A stretch of DNA of 64,000 nucleotides from Snodgrassella alvi (lineage in GTDB: Bacteria > Pseudomonadota > Gammaproteobacteria > Burkholderiales > Neisseriaceae). The notes under the pieces were generated by a model. It did not search any database. It saw nothing but the letters and a program-made list of their open reading frames with translations, and was not told the origin of the DNA. The position numbers were made by a program, and so were the translations under genes. This document shows, in pieces, positions 1 to 11,218 of the stretch (its first letter is position 1; each line of letters starts with the position of its first letter). The stretch covers positions 248,001 to 312,000 of the forward strand of contig NZ_MEIK01000040.1 in the NCBI RefSeq assembly GCF_002777855.1, written 5' to 3'.

Positions 1-224
1 TTATCAATCATACTCGACTGAAGAATAATCAATTTATAGTAGGCACAAATGCACTGGCAAACAAATCGTGTAAAATAATGCATCATTATTAATCAGCTAA
101 TCAGAAAACAGGCTGTCTGGCCAAATTGGGCATATTCGATTAAAGATATTTGCCATTTCGAAATTCAGATAACCAACATTTTTCTGTTTCGGACAACTTT
201 TATTTGAAAGTATAAATTTTTACC

Positions 225-2883
<2,659 letters not shown>

Positions 2884-2898
2884 TATTTAGTAAGTTTT

Positions 2899-2936
2899 AA
2901 ACCGGATAGTGTTGGTTCACTATCCGGTTTTTATTT
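2899..2936 (+). terminator. Intrinsic terminator after argG
   Basis: Perfect stem AAACCGGATAGTG / CACTATCCGGTTT with a short TTGGTT loop, followed by a T-rich tail. It lies 16 bases after the argG stop. Confidence 0.9.
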
Positions 2937-3139
2937 TTACCTGCAATCATTTGCACCAAAATAGAACCTAGCATCTTAACCAACATAATTTGAAGATATA
3001 AAAATTTTGTTTTTAATACATTAAGACAATCAATTACTGTGAGTCATTGTCCAAAATCAAGCTTGCAGCATTTCATAAGCTTATAGACTTACATTAGAGA
3101 AATAAATAGAAAATTACGCTTCAGAACGAACCATTATCA

Positions 3140-3163
3140 ATAATGATAGATATGTATCATTAT
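3140..3163. promoter_or_regulatory. Inverted repeat upstream of the PhyH gene
   Basis: Nine-base inverted repeat ATAATGATA / TATCATTAT with a 6-base spacer, about 50 bases before the dioxygenase start. The half-sites look like Fur half-sites, but a classic Fur box has a 1-base centre and this one is wider. The rest of the 330-base gap holds the argG terminator and AT-rich sequence with no gene. An operator role is inference. Confidence 0.4.
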
Positions 3164-3213
3164 CGTATGAATCGTTATATTATTTGTATAAATACATAAT
3201 GATGAATTGATTA

Positions 3214-3891
3214 ATGAATAAAACAGATAATTTTAGTCGCCATGGCTTTACCATCATCGAAGGGCTGATAACAGAAGACCAGCTATCTCAAATCGAACAG
3301 CAACTAATACAATTTAAATTAACTAATGCTGGAAGCTGTGAATTACTCACCCAGCCGTGGTGCCAGCAGCTAGCTGAAACATTAAAAATGAATGCTCAGC
3401 TTGCGCCTTTGCTGCCAATAAATACTGTAGCCATACAATGTACATATTTTAAAAAAACGGCTGAAAAAAACTGGTTGGTGGCTTTACATCAGGATTTAAG
3501 CATTCCTGTCAGACACCACTTATCCGCAGAAGGGTTTAGCGGCTGGTCTCACAAACAGAATATGCTGTTTGTACAACCGCCCATACAATATATGGAACAA
3601 TTGGTCGCAGTGAGGGTACATATTGACGATTGCTTACATGAGCATGGGCCACTGAAAGTGGTTGCAGGTACACACCGTGATGGAAAAATAGCAGAAGCAG
3701 ATTTGCCTCGGATTCGCGACCAAATAGGTGAGCAGGAATGTACAGTAGTGAAAGGAGATGCGGTAATCATGCGTCCACTTATCGTACATTCATCTTCTAA
3801 AGCAATCCAGACCAATGGAAGAAGGGTGTTACATTTTTTATTTGCGCCCGCCACACTGGCTGAAACCATTCCGTTTCAATTCTGTGTCTGA
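3214..3891 (+). CDS. Phytanoyl-CoA dioxygenase (PhyH) family protein
   Basis: Probable Fe(II)/2-oxoglutarate-dependent oxygenase of 225 residues. The metal triad is visible as H92-x-D94 in LHQDLSIP and H192 in PLIVHSSS, with R203/R204 in NGRRVLHF placed to hold 2-oxoglutarate. The segment HEHGPLKVVAGTHRDG is typical of the PhyH fold. The substrate cannot be told from sequence; relatives hydroxylate fatty acyl chains, amino acids or small metabolites. The gene stands alone between AT-rich spacers, with no clear Shine-Dalgarno site and no terminator. An inverted repeat lies upstream. Such isolation suggests an accessory gene. Confidence 0.85.
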   Translation: MNKTDNFSRHGFTIIEGLITEDQLSQIEQQLIQFKLTNAGSCELLTQPWCQQLAETLKMNAQLAPLLPINTVAIQCTYFKKTAEKNWLVALHQDLSIPVRHHLSAEGFSGWSHKQNMLFVQPPIQYMEQLVAVRVHIDDCLHEHGPLKVVAGTHRDGKIAEADLPRIRDQIGEQECTVVKGDAVIMRPLIVHSSSKAIQTNGRRVLHFLFAPATLAETIPFQFCV

Positions 3892-4170
3892 GCATTGATT
3901 AATCACAAAATAAAGCAACCAAATTAATGCAATAAAATTTGATTTTTGTGCAGTAAATACCAGACCCATTCTTTTATTTATTTTCTACTCTTCATAATCA
4001 GCCTTGATTAAGCAAAAATATTGTATTTATTTCAAAAATACAATTTGAGTATGCTAATCAACAAAGATACACCATTGCTGATAAATTATTTACAGCCGCA
4101 GTATCTTTCATCTGTAGGTGGGTTCAGAACAGCCCATAGTTTTCTGGATTAACCATAACAGCATAAATTT

Positions 4171-5010
4171 TCAGATATCCGCTAGGGTACAAGTGCGTTG
4201 CCATAAAGATGTTTTACAGCGTAAATGGCCAACATAATGCAAAGGATAAATTGGTACGACAGAAGGTATATCACCACTACGCATATGAAGTAAATCTGCA
4301 GGCGCTACCCATTCAGCAGGCGTATTGGTTAGCGGCAGCCCAGCATAACGATACGCTGCTACCACAAGTTGGGAGCAGAAATAGCGGTCAGAAGAAAAAG
4401 GGGTGACCTGCACCACTGCCATGGTATTCAAGCATAAATGGCGAAAGGCACGAGGTATAACGGGCAGCTCACATACTTTGCGAGTAATAGTATATGGGGT
4501 CTGTTTGGCAATACCTAGATAATTGTATTTACTACCCGCTTCAGCCTGAGCAAAAGCACGAATTTTTTCTGCCTGCAACTCGGTTAATTGCGGATGGCGA
4601 TAAACCACCAGTAAGGGGCTTTCATCCACACTTTCTGCAAGTGACATAATATGCACACCACTGCCAACAGCTTCGGCAATTTCACCCTCTCCCAAGTATA
4701 GAAAGGCATGACTAATCGATGTATTACCAAATAGACGTAATACACGCGAATTAAAACTGGAATCGGCGGAAAATAAAATATCACCCACTTGCAAATCCAT
4801 TGGCTGCACTAGCACTACGCCTGTTTGTGGAGCCGTATTCTGGCGCTGAAACTTTACTGCTACATGCTTTTTATCTCCTTTGGCATCAGGAACTCGCTGA
4901 AACTGTGCCGCACACGCCGCCAGCACACAACAGCAAATACATAAAAACAGCAATTTTGATTGTTTGAGTCCAGAACAGATTACATATAGTTTTTGTTTTA
5001 AATTTGCCAT
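4171..5010 (-). CDS. YaeF/YiiX-type permuted papain-like lipoprotein
   Basis: Predicted outer-envelope lipoprotein of the NlpC/P60-like permuted papain superfamily (YaeF/YiiX group). From the chosen ATG (MANLKQKL) a basic, hydrophobic signal peptide leads to a lipobox VLAAC. The catalytic-type residues are seen as H in ISHAFLYLG, acidic residues in GEGEIAEAVGSG, and C in FCSQLVVAAYRYAG. Relatives act on amide or thioester bonds, but the substrate here is unknown. The frame is open 13 codons further to a TTG; I prefer the ATG because the lipoprotein signal then has normal length. Neither start has a clear ribosome site. Confidence 0.75.
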   Translation of the reverse strand: MANLKQKLYVICSGLKQSKLLFLCICCCVLAACAAQFQRVPDAKGDKKHVAVKFQRQNTAPQTGVVLVQPMDLQVGDILFSADSSFNSRVLRLFGNTSISHAFLYLGEGEIAEAVGSGVHIMSLAESVDESPLLVVYRHPQLTELQAEKIRAFAQAEAGSKYNYLGIAKQTPYTITRKVCELPVIPRAFRHLCLNTMAVVQVTPFSSDRYFCSQLVVAAYRYAGLPLTNTPAEWVAPADLLHMRSGDIPSVVPIYPLHYVGHLRCKTSLWQRTCTLADI

Positions 5011-5291
5011 TATGATGCGCAGAATTGTTACTGAAGCATTACTTATCAATGCTACTTCCCCAATATTTATGCTTGATCAAAACCAATCTAAATAGGTACT
5101 TTTAAACAATAAAATTAAAATCTATCAATTCTTAGTAAATACTGATTATTTTACTTTCCATAATAACATATATTTACATAAATAGTTTGGTCCACTTCAA
5201 GCATTACTTCCAATAAGATTTTTCTTAAAGGATGGTTGCACGGATTATTTTTTTATCGTTAAAACTTCATTGCTTAATTCAAACTCAAACA
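5011..5291. other. Intergenic AT-rich spacer
   Basis: AT-rich sequence between the lipoprotein gene and the ompA-like terminator, with no frame, tRNA or clear repeat. It presumably holds the lipoprotein promoter, but I could not pick a convincing -35/-10 pair. Confidence 0.5.
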
Positions 5292-5318
5292 AAAAAACCC
5301 TGCTCATAGCAGGGTTTT
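5292..5318 (-). terminator. Intrinsic terminator of the OmpA-family gene
   Basis: Stem AAAACCCTGCT / AGCAGGGTTTT closed by a short ATGA-type loop, followed on the minus strand by a T run. It lies about 20 bases beyond the stop codon. Confidence 0.9.
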
Positions 5319-5339
5319 TAATTACCAAAGAAGCTAAAA

Positions 5340-6068
5340 TTATTTAACTTTTTTAGCTACCATGGTGCGGATTTTAACGTCTACACGACGGTCAGGTGCG
5401 ATACATTCGATCAAAGCAGCACGTTTCTTAGCAGCTGAAACTTTTTTACCCAGTTTAGCTACTTCAGCCTGACAAGATTCGGTCATACGAGCTTCGGATT
5501 TACCCAAGCCAACAGCAGAGATTTTCTCAGCAGGAACACCCTTAGAAACCAGATATTCAGCAACAGCATGAGCACGACGATCAGACAGGGTTTTGTTGTA
5601 AGCTTCAGAACCTTTAAAGTCTGTGTGACCTTCAACACGTACAACCTGTACGCTGCTGTCAGCCAGACGGGTAGCCAATTGATTCAGAGTATCAATAGCT
5701 TCTGGACGTAGAGTAAATTTATCAAAGCCAAACAAGAAGTTAGCTGATAAAGAAACAGTTTCATCAACAAATTTCGGTGCTTCTGGAGCAGCCTGAACTA
5801 CAGGGTGACCACAGTTGTTACCCAGAGTAGGATCTTTATCGTCGTTGAAACGGTTTTTCACGCACTCAGGGGTGCCATCAGCACCATTTTCACGAGTGAC
5901 AAGAATTTCGCCAGTACCTTTTTCAGGAGCAGAACTGGTAGTATAGCCATTGTAAGCACCAGCAGGTTCACCGGTCCAGTCGGCACCCGGTACAACACCA
6001 TTGGCAAAAGCGGCAGTTGAAGCAGCCATAGCAACAATCAATGCGCTCAATTTTAGCTGTTTGGTCAT
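5340..6068 (-). CDS. OmpA-family peptidoglycan-binding outer-membrane protein (RmpM-like)
   Basis: Envelope protein of 242 residues with a signal peptide ending STAAFA. A short linker follows, then a C-terminal OmpA-like domain from about residue 105 ([38 protein letters not shown]). This is the architecture of neisserial RmpM, which ties outer-membrane proteins to peptidoglycan; there is no N-terminal beta-barrel of the E. coli OmpA type. GAGGGA lies 8 bases before the ATG. A strong sigma70-type promoter gives an untranslated leader of about 115 bases, and a strong terminator follows, so it is a highly expressed single-gene unit. Four cysteines flank the OmpA domain and could form disulfides. 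Confidence 0.92.
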   Translation of the reverse strand: MTKQLKLSALIVAMAASTAAFANGVVPGADWTGEPAGAYNGYTTSSAPEKGTGEILVTRENGADGTPECVKNRFNDDKDPTLGNNCGHPVVQAAPEAPKFVDETVSLSANFLFGFDKFTLRPEAIDTLNQLATRLADSSVQVVRVEGHTDFKGSEAYNKTLSDRRAHAVAEYLVSKGVPAEKISAVGLGKSEARMTESCQAEVAKLGKKVSAAKKRAALIECIAPDRRVDVKIRTMVAKKVK

Positions 6069-6189
6069 GTTATTCCCTCATCAAAAAATTTGTTATGTGT
6101 TGATTCAGCCAGAAATAAGCCTGATCAATACACAAATACCATTTACAGGCCGCTCAAACCGGGCGGGTAGCTTGGTAAATCAGGTCTAT

Positions 6190-6219
6190 ACTATAAAAAA
6201 CCGCAGCATAAACTGTCAA
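6190..6219 (-). promoter_or_regulatory. Sigma70-type promoter of the OmpA-family gene
   Basis: On the minus strand TTGACA and TATAGT are separated by 18 bases. The predicted start lies near 6183, giving a long leader before the GAGGGA ribosome site. Confidence 0.8.
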
Positions 6220-6479
6220 TATGCAAACTACCAAGGCTAAGCTGCTAGACGACCCGCTTCCTAACTGTGCATCATGCCTAAAAAACAACTTTGTGTCACT
6301 TATTTACAACTAAATTCACACCATTACGCTAATTAAGTTGCATTAAAACAACAAGGAAGCCATAGCCTGCATGATAGGCCGCAGCAAACGGATTAAGCAG
6401 AGAAATTGTTAAGACAACAATAAAAGTGTCTCATGTCAGAATGGGTAAATTGAGTTATGATGCAGATAAAGAAGCTTTT

Positions 6480-6507
6480 TTGTTGTATTTGAGCGACAGT
6501 AAATAAT
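6480..6507 (+). promoter_or_regulatory. Candidate promoter of the cysB-like gene
   Basis: TTGTTG, 16 bases, then AATAAT, about 26 bases upstream of the start codon. It is the best match found in the 465-base divergent gap, but the -10 is weak. The rest of the gap shows no gene. Confidence 0.35.
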
Positions 6508-6533
6508 GCCAAACTTAAAGGGGCAGAAACAAT

Positions 6534-7484
6534 ATGAAGCTGCAACAGTTGCGCTATGCGGTAGAAGTATATCGTCAGAATCTGAATGTATCGGAAGCAG
6601 CAGAAGTACTGTTTACTTCCCAGCCAGGGATTTCAAAACAGATTCGCATGCTGGAAGAAGAACTGGGCGTGCCACTGTTTATCCGCCATGGTAAACGCAT
6701 GGTAGCGGTAACAGCTCCGGGCAAAATTGTACTGGAAACAGCCGAGCGGGTATTGCGTGAAGTACAAAATATCAAACGTATCGGTACTGAATTTGCTGAC
6801 CAAAATATTGGTTTTCTTACGATTGCCACCACTCATACCTTGGCACGTTATGCATTACCAAAAGTTGTAGCGGCGTTTGTTGAACGCTATCCTCAGGTAC
6901 AGCTGAGTATTCATACTGCTAGTCCGAAAGCCATTAGCCATATGGTATTGGATGGCGAAGTGGATTTTGCCATCGGTATGGAAATGGAAGTTGAGCACCC
7001 TGAACTTCGTAAACTAAGTTGTGAAGCATGGAATCGCAGTGTAATTGTTCCAGACAATCATGCGCTGCTGAGTCTCAACCGACCATTACGGCTAGAAGAC
7101 ATTGCTGAATATCCTTTGATTACCTATGATATTGCGTTTAGTGAACAATCCAAAATTGCCCGCGCTTTTACTCAGGAAGGCTGTAATATACCTAAAGTAG
7201 CATTGGCTTCGGCTGATACCGATGTAATCAAAACCTATGTTAAACAAGGATTGGGGATTGGACTGATCGCCAGTATGGCTTTTGACAGCTTACAGGACCA
7301 AGGACTACAGATACTGAGTGCCGAACATCTATTTGAGCCTTCATTTTCACAGATTATTCTCAGACATGATGTTTATCTTCGAGGCTTTGGCTACGAGTTT
7401 CTGACTCTGTATGCACCGCGGCTTACTCGCTCACTGATTGAGTCTGCGCTTTATTCACCTTTTGAAGAAGATTTTTCAATTTAA
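6534..7484 (+). CDS. cysB: CysB-type LysR-family transcriptional regulator
   Basis: LysR-type regulator of 316 residues. The N-terminal winged helix (about 1-60: VSEAAEVLFTSQPGISKQIR, LEEELGVPLF) and the effector-binding domain (IATTHTLARYALPKVV, GEVDFAIG) match the CysB/Cbl branch. CysB activates cysteine and sulfate assimilation genes in response to O-acetylserine; no such genes lie nearby, so the target set is inferred from family. AAGGGG precedes the ATG at good distance. It is divergent from the ompA-like gene and convergent with fabG across a shared terminator. Confidence 0.88.
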   Translation: MKLQQLRYAVEVYRQNLNVSEAAEVLFTSQPGISKQIRMLEEELGVPLFIRHGKRMVAVTAPGKIVLETAERVLREVQNIKRIGTEFADQNIGFLTIATTHTLARYALPKVVAAFVERYPQVQLSIHTASPKAISHMVLDGEVDFAIGMEMEVEHPELRKLSCEAWNRSVIVPDNHALLSLNRPLRLEDIAEYPLITYDIAFSEQSKIARAFTQEGCNIPKVALASADTDVIKTYVKQGLGIGLIASMAFDSLQDQGLQILSAEHLFEPSFSQIILRHDVYLRGFGYEFLTLYAPRLTRSLIESALYSPFEEDFSI

Positions 7485-7499
7485 TCAATTATTTAAAAT

Positions 7500-7536
7500 A
7501 AAAGCCATTTTATACAGAATGTACAAAATGGCTTTT
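7500..7536. terminator. Bidirectional terminator between cysB and fabG
   Basis: AAAAGCCATTTT ... AAAATGGCTTTT hairpin with A and T runs on either side, so it can serve both converging transcripts. Confidence 0.8.
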
Positions 7537-7555
7537 CAATCACTATAATCAGCGA

Positions 7556-8299
7556 TTATGACATCAGCATGCCTCCGTTGACATGTATAGTTTGTCCAGT
7601 GATATAGCGTGCTTCTTCACTAGCGAGAAACAATACCGCTGCAGCAACATCTTCAACAGTACCGAAATGATGTAATGCAGTTTGTGCGACAAAGAAATCT
7701 CGTTGTTCCTGTGGCAGTGCCTGTGTCATATCGGTTTCAATAAAGCCCGGAGCCACACAGTTTACAGTAATACCACGCGAACCGACTTCCCGTGCCAATG
7801 ATTTGCTAAATCCGACCAAACCAGCTTTAGCCGCCGCATAGTTTGTCTGACCGGCATTGCCGGTGAAACCGATTACTGAAGTCACATTGATAATACGTCC
7901 CCAGCGGGCTTTCATCATGCTGCGAGTGACAGCTTTACTGGCACGGAAAGCAGATTTGAGATTGACCTGCATGATTTCATCCCATTCGGTTTCTTTCATG
8001 CGCATCATAAGGTTGTCACGAGTTATACCGGCATTATTTACCAGTATGGCGATATTGCCGATATTACTTTCGATATCTGCTATCAGATTTTCAATACTGT
8101 TTTCTTCAGCGATGCGTAATTCACGCCCTTCTCCACCGAATTTAGACAGTGCTTGATTAATACTGGCTACCCCTGAAGAAGATGTGGCAGTACCAATGAC
8201 TTTTGCACCTTTTTCTGCCAAAAAGCGGGCAATTGCCGCTCCAATGCCCCGAGTAGCTCCAGTTACCAGTGCAACTTTTCCTGTTAAATCCTGATTCAT
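7556..8299 (-). CDS. fabG: 3-oxoacyl-[acyl-carrier-protein] reductase
   Basis: NADPH-dependent reduction of 3-oxoacyl-ACP in type II fatty-acid elongation. The 247 residues form a classical short-chain dehydrogenase: cofactor motif TGATRGIG at 13-20, NNAG at 88-91, catalytic S141, Y154 and K158, and a C-terminus GQTIHVNGGMLMS. Last gene of the fab cluster, 11 bases after fabD, followed by the shared terminator. Confidence 0.97.
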   Translation of the reverse strand: MNQDLTGKVALVTGATRGIGAAIARFLAEKGAKVIGTATSSSGVASINQALSKFGGEGRELRIAEENSIENLIADIESNIGNIAILVNNAGITRDNLMMRMKETEWDEIMQVNLKSAFRASKAVTRSMMKARWGRIINVTSVIGFTGNAGQTNYAAAKAGLVGFSKSLAREVGSRGITVNCVAPGFIETDMTQALPQEQRDFFVAQTALHHFGTVEDVAAAVLFLASEEARYITGQTIHVNGGMLMS

Positions 8300-8310
8300 T
8301 ATTTTTTCTT

Positions 8311-9255
8311 TCAGCTAGCTGCATGTGCAGCAATAAAATTTTCAATGGTCTCAACAGTCGTAAATGCAGTACAGCTGGCACTTTTATCTATACGTTTAGC
8401 CAGACCGGCCAGTACTTTACCCGGACCACATTCTGCAAATTCGGTAATACCCTCTGTGACCATTTTGCTGACGGTTTCTGTCCAGCGTACCGGTGAATAC
8501 AACTGCTGCACCAATGCCTGCCTGATTGCTTCTGGCTCACTATGCACAGCCACATCCAAGTTATGTAATACTGGAATTTGTGGTGTTTTGATTTCTGTTT
8601 GTGCCAACGCGGTAGCAAGTTTAGCCGCAGCAGGTTTCATAAGACTGCAATGTGATGGTACAGAAACCGGTAATGGCAAAGCACGTTTAGCGCCAGCTGC
8701 TTTAGCCAGCTCACAAGCGCGGTTAATTGCTTCAGTGCTACCTGCAATCACTACCTGTCCGGGCGAGTTGAAGTTCACTGCTTCGACAACAGATCCGGAC
8801 AGTTCGCTGTGTGCCTGCTGACATACTTGCCGTACTCCATCATCATCAAGTCCTAGTATAGCGGCCATTGCACCTTCACCGGTCGGTACAGCTTCCTGCA
8901 TCAGCACGGCACGCAAACGCACCAGTTTCACAGCATCTTCAAAGGCCAGACTACTGGCTGCAACCAAAGCTGTATACTCACCCAGACTATGGCCAGCTAG
9001 CATAACAGGATTTTGGCCATGCAGCTGCTGATAAACACGCCATGTAGCGATACCTGCTGTCAGCATCAGTGGCTGGGTATTGATGGTTTCATTCAAAGCA
9101 GCAGTATCTTCGCCATTCATCAGCGTCCATAAATCCTGCTCAAGCACTGCTGAGGCTTGGTCAAATGTTTCTTTAACCACAGGCATGTCATTGAAACCGG
9201 CCATCATATTGAGACTTTGAGACCCCTGACCGGGAAAGAAAAAAGCAATACTCAT
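8311..9255 (-). CDS. fabD: Malonyl CoA-ACP transacylase
   Basis: Transfers malonyl from CoA to acyl carrier protein. The 314 residues show GQGSQ near the N-terminus, nucleophile S90 in GHSLGEYTA, and catalytic H202 in SVPSHCSLM. It sits between the GT-A-like gene and fabG on the minus strand. A ribosome-site-like AAGGAAAA precedes the ATG. Confidence 0.97.
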   Translation of the reverse strand: MSIAFFFPGQGSQSLNMMAGFNDMPVVKETFDQASAVLEQDLWTLMNGEDTAALNETINTQPLMLTAGIATWRVYQQLHGQNPVMLAGHSLGEYTALVAASSLAFEDAVKLVRLRAVLMQEAVPTGEGAMAAILGLDDDGVRQVCQQAHSELSGSVVEAVNFNSPGQVVIAGSTEAINRACELAKAAGAKRALPLPVSVPSHCSLMKPAAAKLATALAQTEIKTPQIPVLHNLDVAVHSEPEAIRQALVQQLYSPVRWTETVSKMVTEGITEFAECGPGKVLAGLAKRIDKSASCTAFTTVETIENFIAAHAAS

Positions 9256-9293
9256 TGTTTTCCTTGATATGAATAAAACTGACTTCTGATTAA

Positions 9294-10157
9294 TTATAAA
9301 TGTGGCGGTAGGTTGGCTTGCAGAGGCTGATTATGATGCAGATACATTTTAGCTCCAGCCGGTGCACCTATTGCATAAGCCAGATTGGCTTCTAGAGTCT
9401 GGGTAAACGGTCCTTTATAGATCTTATTGCCCATATGAGTGAGATTAGATTGCGCATCTATGTAGACTTTGCCGCCTAGCTGATTCCATAAACGGCAAAA
9501 ACTGAAATCCTCAGACAAGTAACGTTTGGTCTGCGGATCAACCAAACAATCGTAAAAACGGTAGTGATAGCCCTGATTGGCAACTCCAAGCGAATCAGGC
9601 TGATATTGCAGCTCGGGATAAGCTTTCATCAGACGGGTAAAAACCTGACGTTTTATCACCATAAAACCTGTCGGTGCTTCTGGTAATTCAATAAACCCTT
9701 CGTCATCAACCTCTACATGCACTTCACGATTCTCATCTTCGCGAGTAATATTAATGGTATAGCGTGTATAAGCAGCATTAAACTGCTGCTGGGTCATATG
9801 CGCATCAATACCATCAGGCGGCCAAGATTCCCGCTTAAGCGGATACACACCGGCCACAATATCGCGATCAGCCAGCAGCAGGCGCTGAAACGCTTCGGTT
9901 GAAAATCCGATGTCCGTATCTATCCAGCACAGATGCGTCCATTCGGAATGAGCCATAAACTCAGCAACACAGTTATTACGGGCTCGTGTAATCAGGCTTT
10001 CACCCTGATGCATGAATACCTGAAGGGGGAAACCGGCACGACTATGTGTATCCACTAAAGCCAGTAACGACTGTACATAATTGCCGAAGTAACGGCCATC
10101 ATGGCTGGGAGACATGACAACAGGATACATACTTGCTAATGCAGTTTGAGGTAGCAT
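9294..10157 (-). CDS. GT-A-fold glycosyltransferase-like protein in the fab cluster
   Basis: Cytoplasmic protein of 287 residues with no signal peptide or membrane segment. The segment HLCWIDTDIGF (about residues 95-105) has a D-x-D placed as in metal-binding nucleotide-sugar transferases. Upstream, QGESLITRARNNCVAEFM resembles the donor-site region of such enzymes. Later FYDCL and SEDFSFCRLWNQLGG resemble the acceptor end. I do not recognise a named family member, so activity is inferred only. It lies 22 bases after fabH and 38 before fabD, with no terminator, so it is probably co-transcribed with the fatty-acid genes. A glycolipid-related role would fit but is speculation. Confidence 0.6.
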   Translation of the reverse strand: MLPQTALASMYPVVMSPSHDGRYFGNYVQSLLALVDTHSRAGFPLQVFMHQGESLITRARNNCVAEFMAHSEWTHLCWIDTDIGFSTEAFQRLLLADRDIVAGVYPLKRESWPPDGIDAHMTQQQFNAAYTRYTINITREDENREVHVEVDDEGFIELPEAPTGFMVIKRQVFTRLMKAYPELQYQPDSLGVANQGYHYRFYDCLVDPQTKRYLSEDFSFCRLWNQLGGKVYIDAQSNLTHMGNKIYKGPFTQTLEANLAYAIGAPAGAKMYLHHNQPLQANLPPHL

Positions 10158-10179
10158 AATCTGACTCTGAAAAACAAGG

Positions 10180-11142
10180 TTAGTATTTCAGGGTAATGGC
10201 TCCCCAGGCGAATCCGCCTCCTATTCCTTCAAGCAGCAATGTCTGGCCATGGCGGATTCGTCCGCTTCTAATACCTTCATCAAGAGCCAGTGGGATAGAT
10301 GCTGCTGAAGTATTACCCTGCTCTGACAGCGTAACAATTACTTTATCCATAGGCACTCCTAGATGGCGTGCTGTGGATTCGATAATACGCAGATTAGCCT
10401 GATGCGGAATAATCCAGTCTATATCAGCTGGTTGCAGATTGGATTCTTCGATCACTTCTCTAGCCACATTGGCCAGTGCCTTAACTGCGAATTTATAAAC
10501 TGCCTGTCCATCCATGTAGAGATATGGCGAACCTTCTATAGAACCGGCAGCAATCTTTCCCGGTGTTTGCAGGATTTGGCTATAACTGCCGTCTGCCTGT
10601 AATTTAGTATTAATGATACCACCTTCCTGTTCGGAAGCACCAAGAATCACTGCTCCGGCACCGTCACCAAACAGAACACAAGTGCGACGGTCATTCCAGT
10701 CCAGCAGCCGGCTGAATGTTTCGGCTCCGATTACCAGTGCGCGCTTCGCCATTCCACTTCTGATATAAGCGTTGGCTGTAGCCATGGCATACATGAATCC
10801 GGCACAAACTGCCTGAACATCAAATGCCGGACAGCCAGCAATACCAAGTTTGTTTTGTACGATACAAGCTGTAGCCGGAAATGTCATATCCGGTGTGGAG
10901 GTGGCCACGATGATCAGATCAATGTCTTTTGCACTTATGGCTGCATCGGCCAACGCTGCTTTGGCTGCAGCAACGGCCAAATCACTGGTCTGTTCATTTT
11001 CTGCAGCAATATGGCGCGCTTTAATTCCTGTTCGGGTAGCAATCCATTCATCAGAAGTATCGACGATTTTGCTCAGGTCATCATTAGTCAGCCGGCGTGC
11101 AGGCAGATAACTGCCTGTACCCAGAATATGAGCATTTAGCAT
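10180..11142 (-). CDS. fabH: 3-oxoacyl-[acyl-carrier-protein] synthase III
   Basis: Starts fatty-acid synthesis by condensing acetyl-CoA with malonyl-ACP. The chosen ATG gives 320 residues, the normal length, beginning [16 protein letters not shown]. The catalytic triad is C113 (AVCAGFMYA), H247 (IPHQANLRI) and N277 (EQGNTSAAS). The frame is open ten codons further to a GTG with no better ribosome site, so I reject that extension. It follows plsX, as in other proteobacterial fab clusters. Confidence 0.96.
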   Translation of the reverse strand: MLNAHILGTGSYLPARRLTNDDLSKIVDTSDEWIATRTGIKARHIAAENEQTSDLAVAAAKAALADAAISAKDIDLIIVATSTPDMTFPATACIVQNKLGIAGCPAFDVQAVCAGFMYAMATANAYIRSGMAKRALVIGAETFSRLLDWNDRRTCVLFGDGAGAVILGASEQEGGIINTKLQADGSYSQILQTPGKIAAGSIEGSPYLYMDGQAVYKFAVKALANVAREVIEESNLQPADIDWIIPHQANLRIIESTARHLGVPMDKVIVTLSEQGNTSAASIPLALDEGIRSGRIRHGQTLLLEGIGGGFAWGAITLKY

Positions 11143-11218
11143 GGCATAGTCTTTATTTACAACAAAGGCCACATTTTAAACAAAGTCATTTAACTTGTCT
11201 GCCTTTGTCACAGAGTGA

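Noticed and set aside
108-117. AGGCTGTCTG as an uptake sequence near the left edge
   Set aside because: Only a partial match without the GAA end and without an inverted partner.
1-224. Gene or RNA at the left edge upstream of tyrS
   Set aside because: No frame or stem of note; treated as the tyrS upstream region.
3140-3163. Classical Fur box
   Set aside because: The half-sites are separated by about 8 bases instead of 1, so I only list it as an inverted repeat.
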